The notes beneath the pieces are model-generated. The model was not told where the DNA came from, made no database searches, and saw only the letters and a list, made by a program, of their open reading frames with translations. Shown in pieces: positions 49,056-64,000 of a DNA stretch of 64,000 nucleotides. Source of the stretch: Panulirus ornatus (Eukaryota; Arthropoda; Malacostraca; Decapoda; Palinuridae); contig NC_092225.1 of assembly GCF_036320965.1 (NCBI RefSeq), forward strand, positions 5,105,511 through 5,169,510, in the 5' to 3' direction. Position 1 is the stretch's first letter. Every line of letters starts with the position of its first letter. The position numbers and the translations under genes were made by a program.

Positions 49056-52000
49056 CACTCTCTAACCGCCAAGTTTGTCTTTTTCATTTAAACGTGTTCG
49101 TGTAGTGGTGAAGCATTTTAGTGCCATGCCAACGTGTGTTTCAGTATTTTAGTATTTGTGCTTTAGTCTTTGTATCCTATTTCCATACCCTAATATTTGA
49201 TGAGTTTGCATCTTGGTTCTTGGTGCATGAACATAAGGGCGTTCTATGTTATCTTTGTAGTGAGCGTACCAGAGGTGCGAGTACTCCCTGATACAAAGTT
49301 ATTGCTTGATTATGACAGAGTCCTTGCAGAGCGTGTATTAATCCCCTTGTACTTTTGTCAAATTGATCACACAGTCTTACAGGGTATGAAGGTCGCTATG
49401 CTTACGAATCTTTGTGGGAGTAACACGTCTGATATCAGCAAAGTTTACTGCATTATGTACTATAAAGAATAGACGTAGTACAAACGCTGTTGTTTCATAA
49501 GAACAAAATTCCTGAGGAAGGCGCTCACATTTTTGTGTGTGTTTGTCTGTGAACAATGTTCCTTTTTCCCTGCAAGTCGTAGAATCATAGTTTGGGCTCA
49601 AAGCAGAAAGAGCAAGTGGTAGTTGAATTTTTCAACTCATGGAGGTAACAGCGTTAGTGGTAGTTTTGTAGTTTTTATCTGTATTGTAGAATAGACTACA
49701 TAGCTGTAGAGTTAGTAGTCAGAACTATCATAAACAAATCTCCTTCGCCTGATACTCTGAACTCTGTCACAACACAGCAACTGACATACGATCCTCTGCG
49801 GTTTTCCAATTACATTTATAAGTCGGAAACGGAGAAGCTAAGCAGATTAAAGATCGTCTTGAAGCACTAACGACATTAACCATAATATCTTTTTTTGTGT
49901 TGCCACTTGTGAGTGGAGTATTTGGTTGAACGGGACAGCTATGATATGAAATAGTAACTAATTGGTTCCAAAATCAGGGCAGCTTTCTATCAAGTTTCAC
50001 AGAGATCTGGTGGTGAACGAGGTACTTTGTGGAGGCCGCTGTAGAGAAGAAAGGCTCAGGGAAGCCTCGGGTCGAGAATTTTCTTTACGAAGACGGGACG
50101 ACTACAGTTTCTTGTTCTGTGGACAGTTACGGCGATTGATCATGATGGCGTTTCATATGGCTGCATAGACTACCTTACTTGGCATCACTAACATTCAAGC
50201 TGTTGGTGTGTAATATTTGTGTATGATCTTTGATGGATGGAATTTCAAAAGCTGACGAGTTTCTGTGTACGCTATGTAGACAGATACCAAAACTCCGTGT
50301 ATTATTTGATTATGTATATATACTATTTTGATAATTCATATCAATGTCAACTACGAGCACGCTATACTACTTGATGTTTGAGAGATCAGAGAAGTAAAGA
50401 ACAAATGATAATTTCTTTTTTCCGATTGGTTGTCGTGTTTTTGCTAGGCACTTGTCTTTCTCTGTAAATACGGGTTATATATTTCTAGTTCAATCTTTAG
50501 TGACTTCATACCTTAGTACCTCACTAAATAGCTTGGCCTTTTGAGTGATCCTAAAGATCCTACGCAGTGTTTGTGCACCTTTTGGTGGGTATAAAGTTCA
50601 TGAATCAGTTCCTGTGTCGTGACAGAGATCAGATTAGCAGTCGAAAATTTTTTTGAATTATTTCTATTGGTCCGACGCTCGACCAAGATTCTGTCTTCCT
50701 CATAAAAGTTTAAATGAAGCAAAGAACTGCACTTCTCTCACTATTGCTTGCTGGTGGATACTACAAGGTTGTGAGGGAAGAACAGGAAAAACAAGATTCA
50801 AGATTATATGTATAAATTTGGTATCGTCCATCTGGTCGTCTAGCTGGTCAAGTCAGGGTGGTAGTCCAGCTCCCCGGATAACGAGATAAATGCTACATGA
50901 CGCTGGTTCCACTTTAGGTCATATAAACTCATCTGCAGCTGGTCAGATTTACGCACGTCATCCATCGATAATGTAAGACTATGAATCTTTCATCAGCGTA
51001 GATAAAAGTATGACTTTTGACCACGTATACAACAGTAACTGGAATACTAGAACAGATAGTCACTTAGCGCTGGATCCAAGGACTACACCGAGAAAGGGCT
51101 ATTATCTTGAGTAAGCAAAATGGCAAAACTGGGCTTCAGACACTCAGGGAAAAAAATAAAAGGTCGAGGAATACATTTTGGGAATAAACAGATTGTTTAG
51201 TTCCTCCGGTTAAGATCAACCTCTTTAAAAAGTCTCAGCAGAAAACACAGAGGAGGACAACCACTCAGGCGCCATGATTGCCAAGGCAACAAGCGGTGGT
51301 GCTAGTGCCGCACCCCTACCGGCCCTCACTCCACCGCCACCCCCGCACCGACACCGCCTCCCAAACATGGACGACCAAACCTGGCTGACCTTGCTTCACC
51401 CTCTGGCTGCAGAACAGGTCGACACAAGGCGAGGGGGGCCGTTAAAGGAGAGGAGATAGGTCACATGATGAAGATGCATCTGGAACAAGTCACCGACGGC
51501 AGACAGTGTCGGAGGCCAGACACGGGTAGTTAATGTCTCAACACTGATTCGTAATAAGATCACTTAGAATTTCGATTCAAGTTTAAACTCAGCTTTTCAC
51601 AATCTTTCCTTGAGCTTATATTGTGCGTAGACAACCTGCGTCATCTTGGTCAACAATACGATGGTTGTGTGCCTCTCGGCTGGGATGCTCCTTGCCACCA
51701 GGACTGTGGAAAAGTCCTCTCCTATGTCGTCACTATAGTTCTCCCGTTTCCCTTCCTCGGCCTCCTCCTCCTCCTCTACGTCTTTCTTCCAGTGATCACC
51801 TCGGGATGTGGCGCAAAACCACTTTTGTAGGGAATGTCTCATCGTGATAAGATATTCGGCTCCACAGTTATTTATGGATCTTGGGTTGAGTGGATGTCAT
51901 TTGGTCCTCTTATTGGCTAGATATACACATGAAAGCTCCTTTTTTTCTGAGACGAGCAGGGCTTGACGATACATAAAGATGGACTCTATATCAGTCATGA

Positions 52001-52300
52001 TCACTCTTTAGCCTATACTATTCATGATGATTTCACGGGGAACATGAAAGAGCACAAATATTTATTTTCAATTTAAGATGATATAAAAGGCGACAATTCG
52101 TGGAAAGGCCTTGAGGGAGCGAACATCATGGCTCATCATTCCCTCCTACACAGTCGGCCAACAATAGCGCTCGCTGAACCTGATTTATATAGAGCCAGGC
52201 GGTGGGTGTGTGTCTTGAGGGGACGAATCTGCCTGAAGCCTCAGTCATCTTATCCAGCTATTGTGCCTGCTAGAATAGCGATCCTTTTCTTTTTCTGCAT
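49056..52300. other. Unrecognised, possibly single-copy DNA
   Basis: Several open frames of 60-90 codons (for example 49197-49472, 49962-50168, 51274-51459, 51621-51847) show no motif I recognise and no clear splice context. GC content is higher around 51260-51800, and the composition looks less repetitive than elsewhere. If a host exon exists in this window, this is the most likely place, but I cannot support one. Confidence 0.4.
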
Positions 52301-52303
52301 GGT

Positions 52304-52360
<57 letters not shown>

Positions 52361-52374
52361 TGTGTGTGTGTGTG

Positions 52375-52409
<35 letters not shown>
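52301..52409. repeat. (GT)n microsatellite
   Basis: About 109 bp GT repeat with a few interruptions (ATG, CTG, GCG). Confidence 0.98.
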
Positions 52410-52799
52410 TCTGTCCTGTCTGTGTAAATCAATATCTATTTTGACATTTTGGTCTCTCTACCCGTTGTAAGTCTTTTCCGTTATGTTTCCATAGTAAATT
52501 TGTCTGTACACTATTTTTGTGTTTACATTATTTTGCACCTGTACTTATGTAGTCTACCTATTCATACATTTACCTTCCAGCATGTATGAGTTGGCTCATA
52601 TGTAGAACTCGTATCTAGACTTAGGTTTGTGTTATAATGCTTTACGTTTGCTTGCATATGTATGTCTAAGTGTAGGTACAATAGTCAAGGGTGCCGGCCT
52701 TCCTGTGTGCTAATATTTCCGTCTGCTTATGTTTCTATAGTTATCTGTGTAAGTCTGTTTGCTTGTTTTTCTATAAGAGAGTGTATTTGAAAACTGTAT

Positions 52800-53720
52800 T
52801 TGAACAAGAATTGGAAAGGTAAAGAGTTGTAGGAAAAGAAACAGTCATCAAAACGGCCCTCGAATTGCTAAAGGCCACACAGTAATCGTGTTATGCAATG
52901 GCTTGCCGAGTATTACATAGTCCAGCTAAAACACAGAAACAATTAGTTTTGGGAAACAGACTCGAAAGGATATTCATAGCAGGAAAGAATATCAACACCT
53001 TAACGTAAGAGAAGTGGGCCAAGTTCTAAGATCTGACTGGGTACGTTCGTGTCATTTTCCTTTAGACTTAACTTTTCAAGTATTTATGCAGAGTTAAAGC
53101 CGTACCAGATGTCCAGATGTAAGAATATTTCTCTACACAAATGAAACAAATGTACAAATGGAACAGCTGTTCAGACGTTGAAAATAAAATCTAAAGCACC
53201 TAAACAAGAGTCTCAGTTTCTGAGGGAAACAGCTATCTCTGTCATATTGGATTTCTTACATTAGATGTCATGATGATAACAAGTATGCTTATTGCGTTAA
53301 GGAATAGAATTATAGAACCAACAAAGAGGGAGGAAAGCTGTAAGGTGTTGTAACAAGTGAAATTGAAAGAAACTGAACTCTAAAGCGTTAAACTGAAGTA
53401 CGCCTCGTATTCCCCAAGGTAGTTGTGTCGAGATGAGACATAGATTGTGGAAGAAAGAAGTAGAATTGATTTGAAAGGAACAGGGGTAAAATGAGATGAT
53501 GAATCGTTTGCTTATGAGTGCGTTTAGGTTTTGCTAAAGACAAAAAATCTTTGATAAATGAAGGAAAGAACACAGGAAACAGGACGAGACCCTTAGGAAC
53601 ACTCTGGAGGGGAAAGTGTGTTGAATGGCTACCACAGACAGGATGGAGGCAAGTATTTTATCACCGTCCTTCACTACCTTGTAGTACACATTGTGTGACG
53701 CTGTTTTCCTAGTGATTTCT
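52800..53720 (-). mobile_element. Jockey/I-like LINE remnant, decayed
   Basis: The same nucleotide words as 45700-46140 recur in order: AGTCATCAAAACGGCCCTCG near 52841, CACACAGTAATCGTGTTATG near 52877, AGCAGGAAAG and GGAACAGCTGTTCAGACGTT near 53160. They correspond to the RT thumb and C-terminus on the minus strand. The part 53240-53720 would hold the RT core, but only weak traces remain. Confidence 0.6.
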
Positions 53721-54671
<951 letters not shown>

Positions 54672-54771
54672 NNNNNNNNNNNNNNNNNNNNNNNNNNNNN
54701 NNNNNNNNNNNNNNNNNNNNNNNNNNNNNNNNNNNNNNNNNNNNNNNNNNNNNNNNNNNNNNNNNNNNNNN
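54672..54771. other. Assembly gap of 100 N
   Basis: Exactly 100 N, a conventional placeholder of unknown true length. Confidence 0.99.
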
Positions 54772-55085
54772 CTTACTGCATATCAACATCCAAAAGTCTT
54801 CCTTTCCCACGCCATCAATCCTCAACTAATCCAATAACCTCTATGGCCACGTCTCCTAGTAAAATGCGTATACATATGTATACTCTTTTTTACACCAGAA
54901 TTCTCAAGTCAATAGTCCTATTTGACACATAAATCTAACAATCTCTTTCCAACCATTTAAATTTACTACACAAACTCCCACGTACACCAATTATACACGA
55001 ACTCCGTCATTACTCACCTTTTCATTCAAATCACCCATCCTAACCCGGTCGAGTCATCAAAGCGTCCTAAATACTCAAATCACGG
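54772..55085 (-). mobile_element. RTE-like LINE R17, endonuclease fragment
   Basis: This is the minus-strand endonuclease region, the same stretch as 59499-59818 (the 5' part of R19). It has about a dozen single-base losses and changes relative to it (for example CCATCAATCCTCAAC for CCCATCAATCATCAAC). Its 5' side ends on (AT)n. Confidence 0.8.
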
Positions 55086-57020
<1,935 letters not shown>

Positions 57021-59818
57021 AAACCAAGCCACACTCACATGAATATACATAAACGCCCACACATGCATATATACATGCCTATACATTTCAACGTATACAT
57101 ACATATATACACAGATATGCACATATAAACACATGTACATATCTATACATGCTTCCTTCATCCATTCCTGTCGCCAACCTGCCACGCATGAAATGGCAAA
57201 CACCCCCCCCCCCCCCGCGCGCGAGGTAGCGCCACGAAAGACTACAAAGTCCACATTCCTTAACACTCACTCTCGTGCTGTCATGTGTAACGCATAGAAA
57301 CTACAACTCTCTCTCCACTTACAGGCCCTAAAAAACATTCCATGGTTTATCCCAGACGCTTCACATATCCTGGTTCAATTCATTGACAGCACGTCGACCC
57401 CGGTATACCACATTGCTCCAATTCACAATATTGCTTGCAAGCCTTTCACCCTCTTGCGTGTTCAGGCTCCGATCGCTCAAAATTTTTTTCACTCAATCAT
57501 TCCACCTCCAATTTCGTCTCCACATTTGACACATATATCCTCTTTGTCGATTCTTCCTCACTCATTCTCTCCATGTGAACAAACCATTTCAATACACCCT
57601 CTTCTGTTCTATCAACCACACTCTTTTCATTAACACACATCTCTCTTACCCTTTATTAATTACTCAATCAAACCACCTCACACCATATATTGTAGTCAAA
57701 CATATCATATCCAACACATCCACCCTCCTCCGCACAACCTTGTCTATAGCCAACGCCTCGTAGCCATATAACATTGTTGGAACCACTATTCCTTCGAACA
57801 TACCAATTTTAGCTTTCCGATATAACGTTCACGCCTTTCACACATTCTTCACCACTCCCAGAACCTTCGCCCCCTCCGCACCCTGCGAGTCACTTTCGCT
57901 TCAGTGGTTCCCTCAACTGTTAAATCCACTCCCGTATATGTAAAACACTTCACTTCTTCCAGTTTTTCTCTATTCAAACTTATCTCCCAGTTGACTTGTC
58001 CCAAAACCCTACTGTACCTAATAACCTTGCTCTTATTCACATTTGCTCCCAAGCCCCATCATTGACAACAGACTGGATACTTGCCCCTTTCCCTAAAACT
58101 CTTGCATTCACCTCCCTAACAATCCCATCCATAAGCAAATTAAACAACCATGGAGACATTACGCACCCCTGCCACAAACCGAAATACAGTGGGAACTAAT
58201 CACTTTCCTCTCCTCCTACTCGTACACTTTTGACTACTTGTACCAACATACCTCTCACACCATGTACTCTTGATACCTTCCACAGAGCATCTCCACCAAC
58301 TCTATCATATGCCTTCTCCAGATTCATAAATGCTTAATATAAACATATTTGTTTTCGTAATTATTTCTCACATACATTCTTCAAAGGAAACTCCTGATCC
58401 CACACATCATCTACCACTTCTAAAACCACACTGCTCTTCCCCAGTCTGAGGCTCTGTACATGCCTTCATCCTCTCAATCAATGCCCTCCCATATAATTTC
58501 CCAGGAATACTCAGCAAAGTTTTATCTCTGTAATTTGAACACTCACCTTTATCCCCTTTACCTTGTACAGTGTCATTATGAATGCATTCCGACAATCCTC
58601 AGGCACCTCACCATGAACCATACATACATTGAATATCCTTACCAACCAGTCAACAATACAGTCACCTCCCCCCCCCCCCCTGTTTTTAAAAATTTTACTG
58701 TAATGCCATCCAAATCCGCCGCCTTGCCGGCTTTCATCTTCCGCAAAGCTATCATTACCTCTTTTCTGTTAATGAACCATTCCCCATGACCCTCTCACTT
58801 CGCACACCACCTCGACCAAAGCACCCTATATCTGCCACTCTATCATCAAACTCATTCAACAAACCTTCAAAATACTCACTAAATCACTCTCACATCACCA
58901 CTACTTGTTATTTGTTCCCCATTAGTCCCCTTCACCGATGTTTCCATTTGTTCTCTCCTCTCACGCCTTTTATTTACCTCCTTGCAAAACATCTTTTTAT
59001 TCTACCTTAAATTAACGATACTCTCTGCACCCACCTCTCATTTGCCCTCTCTTTCACCTCTTGCACATTTCTCTTGACTTCCTGCCTCTTCTTCTATAGA
59101 TATCCCTATCATTGGTATATTTTCCCTCCAAAATATCATTCACATGCCTCTCCCTTTTTTTTCCTTAAGAAAGTTACTCCTTCATCCCACCACTCACTAT
59201 CCTTTCTAATCTGCCCACCTTTCATCTTTTTCATGATACAGGCATCTCTTGAGCAAGCCATCACTGCTTCCCTAAATACATCTCATTCCTCCCCTACTCC
59301 CGTTAATTCATTTGCTCTCACCTTTTTTCCATTCTGCACTCAACCTCTCCTGGTACATCCTGATAAAACTCTTCTTTCCAAACTCACTTCCCCTACCCAC
59401 TCTCTTCACCCCAACATTCTCTCTTCTTACCTGAAAACCTCTACAGATCTTTAGCTTCGCCTCCACAAGATAATGATCAGACATCCCTATAGTTGCCCCT
59501 TACTGCATATCAACATCCAAAAGTCTTCCTTTCCCACGCCCATCAATCATCAACTAATCCAATAACGCTCTATGGCCACGTCTCCTAGTTAAATACGTAT
59601 ACATATGTACAACTCTTTTTTTTACACCAGGAATTCTCAGTCAATAGTCCTATTTGAGCACATAAATCTACAATCTCTTCACCATTTAAATTTACTACAC
59701 TGAACTCCCACGTACACCAATTATACACTGAACTGCCGCATTACTCACCTTTGCATTCAAATCACCCATCACTATAACCCGGTCGTGTGCATCAAAGCTT
59801 CTAACATACTCAATCACG
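57021..59818 (-). mobile_element. RTE-like LINE R19, old, FADD region deleted
   Basis: The minus strand starts in the endonuclease on (AT)n (59818) and passes through the linker and RT. RT shows the Gly-Cys-Val-Met-Ser-Pro-Trp word of motif B near 58150. Near 58058 the sequence jumps from the AWE word to [14 protein letters not shown], losing about 35 codons that include the FADD box. The C-terminal domain and a long-type 3' UTR follow, reaching 57021, where the plus-strand UTR of R18 meets it. Stops and indels are numerous. Confidence 0.83.
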
Positions 59819-60254
<436 letters not shown>

Positions 60255-62248
60255 GATAGAGTGGCAGATATAGGGTGTCTTGGTTGAGGTGGTGTGCAAA
60301 GTGAGAGCGTTAGGGAAAATGATTTGGTAAATAGAGAAGAGGTAGTAAAAGCTTTACGGAAGATGAAAGCCGGCAAAGCAGCAGGTTTGGATGGTATTGC
60401 AGTGGAATCTATTAAAAAAGGGGGTGACTGTATTGTTGACTGGTTGGTGAGATTATTTAATGTATGTATGATCCATGGTGAGGTGCCTGAGGATTGGCGG
60501 AATGCTTGCATAGTGCCATTGTACAAAGGTAAAGGGGATAAGAGTGAGTGCTCGAATTACAGAGGTATAAGTTTGTTGAGTATTCCTGGTAAATTATATG
60601 GGAGGGTATTGATTGAGAGGGTAAAGGCGTGTACAGAGCATCAGATTGGGGAAGAGCAGTGTGGTTTCAGAAGTCAGAGAGGATGTGTGGATCAGGTGTT
60701 TGCTTTGAAGAATGTATGTGAGAAATACTTAGAAAAACAAATGGATTTGTATGTAGCATTTCTGGATCTGGAGAGGGCATATGACAGAGTTGATAGAGAT
60801 GCTCTGTGGAAGGTTTTAAGAGTATATGGTGTGGGAGGCAAGTTGTTAGAAGCAGTGAAAAGTTTTAATGGAGGATGTGAGGCATGCGTGCGAGTAGGAA
60901 GAGAGGAGAGTGATTGGTTCTCAGTGAATGTAGGTTTCCGGCAGGGGTCATGTCTCCATGGTTGTTTAATTTGTTTATGGATGGGGTTGTTAGGGAGGTG
61001 AATGCAAGAGTTTTTGAAAGAGGGACGAGTATGCAGTCTGTTGTGGATGAGAGAGCTTGGGAAGTGAGTCAGTTGTTGTTCGCTGATGATACAGCGCTGG
61101 TGGCTGATTCATGTAAAAAACTGCAGAAGCTGGTGACTGAGTTTGGTAAAGTGTGTGAAAGAAGAAAGTTAAGAGTAAATGTGAATAAGAGCAAGGTTAT
61201 TAGGTACAGTAGGGTTGAGGGTCAAGTCAATTGGGAGGTAAGTTTGAATGGAGAAAAACTGGAGGAAGTAAAGTGTTTTAGATATTTGGGAGTGGATCTG
61301 GCAGCGGATGGAACCATGGAAGCGGAAGTGAATCATAGGGTGGGGGAGGAGGCGAAAATCCTGGGAGCCTTGAAGAATGTTTGGAAGTCGAGAGCATTAT
61401 CTCGGAAAGCAAAAATGGGTATGTTTGAAGGAATAGTGGTTCCAACAATGTTGTATGGTTGCGAGTCGTGGGCTATGGATAGAGTTGTGCGCAGGAGGGT
61501 GGATGTGCTGGAAATGAGATGTTTGAGGACAATATGTGGTGTGAGGTGGTTTGATCGAGTAAGTAATGTAAGGGTGAGAGATATGTGTGGAAATAAAAAG
61601 AGTGTGGTTGAGAGAGCAGAAGAGGGTGTTTTGAAAAGGTTTGGTCACATGGAGAGAATGAGTGGGGAAAGATTGACCAAGAGGATATATGTGTCAGAGG
61701 TGGAGGGAACGAGAAGTGGGAGACCAAATTGGAGGTGGAAAGATGGAGTGAAAAAGATTTTGAGTGATCGGGGCCTGAACATACAGGAGGGTGAAAGGCG
61801 TGCAAGGAATAGAGTGAATTGGAACGATGTGGTATACCGGGGTCGACGTGCCGTCAATGGATTGAACCAGGGCATGTGAAGCGTCTGGGGTAAACCATGG
61901 AAAGTGTGTGGGGCCTGGATGTGGAAAGGGAGCTGTGGTTTCTGGGCATTATTACATGAAAGCTAGAGACTGAGTGTGAACGAATGGGGCCTTTTTTGTC
62001 TTTCCTAGCGCTACCTCGCACACATGAGGGGGGAGGGGGTTGTTATTCCATGTGTGGCGAGGTGGCGATGAGAACAAATAATGGCAGACAGTATGAATTA
62101 TGTACATGTGTATATATGTATATGTCTGTGTGTGTATATCTATGTGTACATTGAGATGTATAGGTATGTATATTGTGCGTGTGTGGACATGTATGTATAT
62201 ACATGTGTATGTGGGCGGGTTGAGCCATTCTTTCGTCTGTTTCCTTGC
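60255..62248 (+). mobile_element. RTE-like LINE R20, 5'-truncated
   Basis: Begins at GATAGAGTGGCAGATATAGG on (AT)n. It contains RT and the C-terminal domain with a long-type 3' UTR (61880-62248), which ends one step before the terminal stem-loop (CTGTTTCCTTGCG). The inverted fragment R21 follows. The first 890 bp are almost identical to R18. Confidence 0.88.
60294..61879 (+). pseudogene. RTE reverse transcriptase with one frameshift
   Basis: There are two overlapping frames, 60294-61001 and 60914-61879. They are split by a 4-base deletion near 60945 (CCGGCAGGGGTCATGTCTCC, where R8 has GCGGCAGGGGTGTGTGATGTC), inside RT motif B. The first frame has [36 protein letters not shown] and [17 protein letters not shown]. 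The second has [55 protein letters not shown] and [15 protein letters not shown] to [15 protein letters not shown]. Otherwise it is intact. R18 carries the same deletion. Confidence 0.86.
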
Positions 62249-62344
62249 GAAACAGACGAAAGAAATGGCCCAACCCACCCACATATACATGTATATACAT
62301 ACACGTCCACACACGCAAATATACATACCTATATATCTCAATGT
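62249..62344 (-). mobile_element. RTE R21: inverted 3' UTR piece (palindrome arm)
   Basis: AAACAGACGAAAGAAATGGC and the following 75 bp are the reverse complement of 62150-62243, the end of the R20 3' UTR, with few mismatches. The two arms are separated by only a few bases (CCTTGCG). Confidence 0.88.
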
Positions 62345-63021
62345 AAACATTATAACTAATCTAGCTCTCACAGTAATGAAAGTAATGGTCGATATAGAGC
62401 ACTGTTGTCTAGGTTACATTGCGAGGAGAACAACCGTCATAAATGATTGTGAAAATTATTTTATTGGGTCTAGAATGAGCCCAGGTTGATAATAATCAGT
62501 ATTATTAATCAAAACATAGAAGTAACACAAAATCACAAAGTAACAGCAAGTATAATAACTAATTAACCAAATTCAATCAACAATGAATCCGTGAATCACA
62601 TCCCCATGAATAAAAAAAATATTACCACAAGTCAAATGAAAAGCAATTTCCCAGCACACAACATAAAACTGTTAACACAACCACAAGTGCATTTAACCAC
62701 AAAGGCAGCTTAACTTATATAACAAAATCGTTCTGCTCCCCTACCACACCACCACACCTCGGGGAAGAGCCACGACACCTCAGGATGCCGTCTGGGATGG
62801 GACTGCCGTGGAAGGCATCGGCACCGATATATAAAGGGTTGGTATGAAGCCCTGCTTGTCCCAGAACAAAGTGAGACAAAGCAACAAGGACTTGAACTAA
62901 TGAATCCTAACGCAGAACGATCTGGTTCCAACGTGGCAGAGAGGCAGTGGTGTGTAGTATGGAGGACAAAATAATATAAGAGTTTTAACTTAAACAAGAT
63001 CTTAGGAGAGTACATGATACA
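62342..63021 (-). repeat. Probable 3' LTR of Ty3/gypsy element
   Basis: On the minus strand, 68 bp after the RNase H stop, the sequence TTTCGGGGA is followed by TGTATCATG. The interval extends to GTTTACA at 62342, giving TGT...ACA ends and about 680 bp. It has a TATATAAG word near 62715-62722 and AATAAA at 62460-62465, as expected of an LTR promoter and poly(A) signal. The second LTR is outside the window, so the limits are inferred. Confidence 0.5.
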
Positions 63022-63089
63022 TCCCCGAAAGAGAACTTTCCTGAAGGGAAAGTTAAAAAATATATATACAGAGATGTAACGACTGAGAC
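63022..63089 (-). other. Gypsy RNase H to LTR spacer, integrase missing
   Basis: 68 bp between the RNase H stop codon and the presumed LTR. There is room for a polypurine tract-like word (AGGAAAG, TTTCGGGGA) but not for an integrase. Confidence 0.55.
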
Positions 63090-63542
63090 CTAAATTCGTG
63101 ATAAAGCTTCCGCTATCCTGTTTTCAGATCCTTTGATGTGTTTAATCTGGAGGTTGTACGGTTGCAAGAAGAGCGACCATCTCAGCAGGCGATGATTGGA
63201 GAATTTGTTGCGGTCGAGGAACGTGATGGGGTTATGGTCCGTGTAAACCACAAGTCTTTGATGGCTGTAGAGGTAGCACTCGAACTTCTTGATTGCAGAG
63301 ACGATGGCCAAGAGTTCCTTCTCGATGGTACTATAAGACTTCTGATGCTTGTTAAGTTTTGCGGAGTGATATGCTACTGGATGCATTACTCCGTCCGTCT
63401 TTTGTAGTAAGACTGCTCCAAAGGCTACATCGCTTGCGTCTGTTTGAAGAACGAAGGGTTGAGCGAAGTTAGGGGCCATCAGGACGGGTTCATGAGACAG
63501 GTTTTCAAGTGGTTGAAGGCTTCCTGGCATTCCTACCTCCAC
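63090..63542 (-). pseudogene. Ty3/gypsy RNase H domain
   Basis: 150 codons are open. FVLQTDASDVAFGAVLLQ (first catalytic Asp) is followed by HPVAYHSAKLNKHQKSYST, IEKELLAIVSAIKKFECYLY (catalytic Glu), VVYTDHNPITFLDR (catalytic Asp), and RLLRWSLFLQPYNLQIKHIK, GSENRIAEALSRI. This is the complete RT-connected RNase H of Ty3/gypsy pol, which removes the RNA strand during reverse transcription. The frame then stops, and instead of the usual integrase an LTR-like sequence follows. A frameshift near 63540 separates it from RT. Confidence 0.85.
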
Positions 63543-64000
63543 TTAAACGTCACCTTCCCACTCGTTAGACGTGTGAGAGGGGCAACCAAAGAAGAGAAGT
63601 TTGGGCAGTAGCACCGGTAGAAACCCACCATACCGAGGAAGCGCATCAAACTCTTCTTAGTATCTGGCGTTGGGTAGGAGAGGATAGCGCTTACGTTGGC
63701 AGACTTAGGTCGAACACTTCCTTTTCCTACCTCATGTCCCAGGTAGGTGACCTGGGCGCTGCAGAAAGTTGATTTGGCCAGCTTGATGGTGAGGTGAGCA
63801 TCCTGGAGTTTCCGGAGAGCAGCTGACAGTCTGTGCATATGATTATACCAAGTGTCTGAGTAAACAATTATGTCATCTAAGTATACTTCAACTTTGTTCA
63901 GATCTTGGAACAGAAAATTCATTGTACGCTGGAATGTCCCTGGGCTGTTACGCATACCAAACGGCATTACTCTGCACTCATATAACCCGAATGGTGTTAT
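63533..64000 (-). pseudogene. Ty3/gypsy reverse transcriptase (partial)
   Basis: The copy is cut by the window edge. On the minus strand it reads ITPFGLYECRVMPFG, NSPGTFQRTMNF, VEVYLDDIIVYSDTW (YLDD active site), LRKLQDAHLTIKLAKSTF, VTYLGHEVGKGSVRP and MRFLGMVGFYRCYCPNFS, APLTRLTSGKVTFKWR. This is the palm-to-connection part of Ty3/gypsy RT, with the catalytic Asp pair intact. It ends with a stop at 63533, where RNase H continues in another frame (one frameshift). Apart from that shift it is well conserved, unlike the old gypsy relic at 24275-25261, and it is clearly a different family from it. Confidence 0.85.

Noticed and set aside
52128..52432. Frames with Val-Cys or Thr-His runs
   Set aside because: Translations of the (GT)n microsatellite.

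Overview
This window looks like intergenic, transposon-dominated DNA from an arthropod nuclear genome, most plausibly a decapod crustacean. The evidence is the very long (AT)n microsatellites, the family mix (an RTE-like LINE, jockey/I-like and CR1/L2-like LINEs, Penelope-like elements, Ty3/gypsy) and the absence of any recognisable host exon, tRNA or rRNA gene. The species cannot be named from sequence alone.

One LINE family dominates. I count about 21 fragments (called R1-R21 here) of an RTE-like non-LTR retrotransposon encoding an AP-type endonuclease, a reverse transcriptase with an FADD box and a long C-terminal domain. Its 3' end is a conserved stem-loop (core GCTACCTCGC...GCGGGAGA) followed by an A-rich stretch and then (AT)n of up to about 480 bp. 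Five copies of a roughly 250 bp SINE-like element (S1-S5) appear to be the 5' leader of the LINE fused to its 3' stem-loop. Nearly every copy starts, at its truncated 5' end, directly on an (AT)n tract, giving head-to-tail and head-to-head chains.

Layout: 1-8832 is a chain of RTE fragments and two SINEs. 8833-10560 holds Penelope-like remnants on the minus strand. 11590-14040 is a decayed CR1/L2-like LINE. 14040-24000 is mostly unrecognised old DNA with a minisatellite (15830-16680), two CR1/L2-like 3' ends and a repeat bounded by short inverted repeats (21369-21844). 24275-25260 is a dead Ty3/gypsy pol, cut by an RTE copy. 25265-45215 is the main RTE/SINE array and includes the best preserved copies (R8 28851-31826, R9 32165-34730, R12 39549-42376). 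45640-47095 is a jockey/I-like LINE with its RT core deleted. 47105-47806 is a Penelope-like GIY-YIG end. 47990-48750 is an old RTE copy. 48750-54214 is mostly unrecognised, with a perfect 21-bp hairpin at 49010-49055 and a jockey/I-like remnant. 54215-62345 is a second RTE cluster containing a 100-N gap, a duplicated block and two palindromic tail-to-tail junctions. 62342-64000 is a Ty3/gypsy element on the minus strand with RT, RNase H and a probable LTR but no integrase.

None of the coding regions looks like a complete functional gene. R9 is the only long RTE reading frame without a stop or frameshift, and it lacks most of the endonuclease and has FSDD in place of FADD. Long reading frames made of alternating Tyr-Ile are products of (AT)n and not genes.
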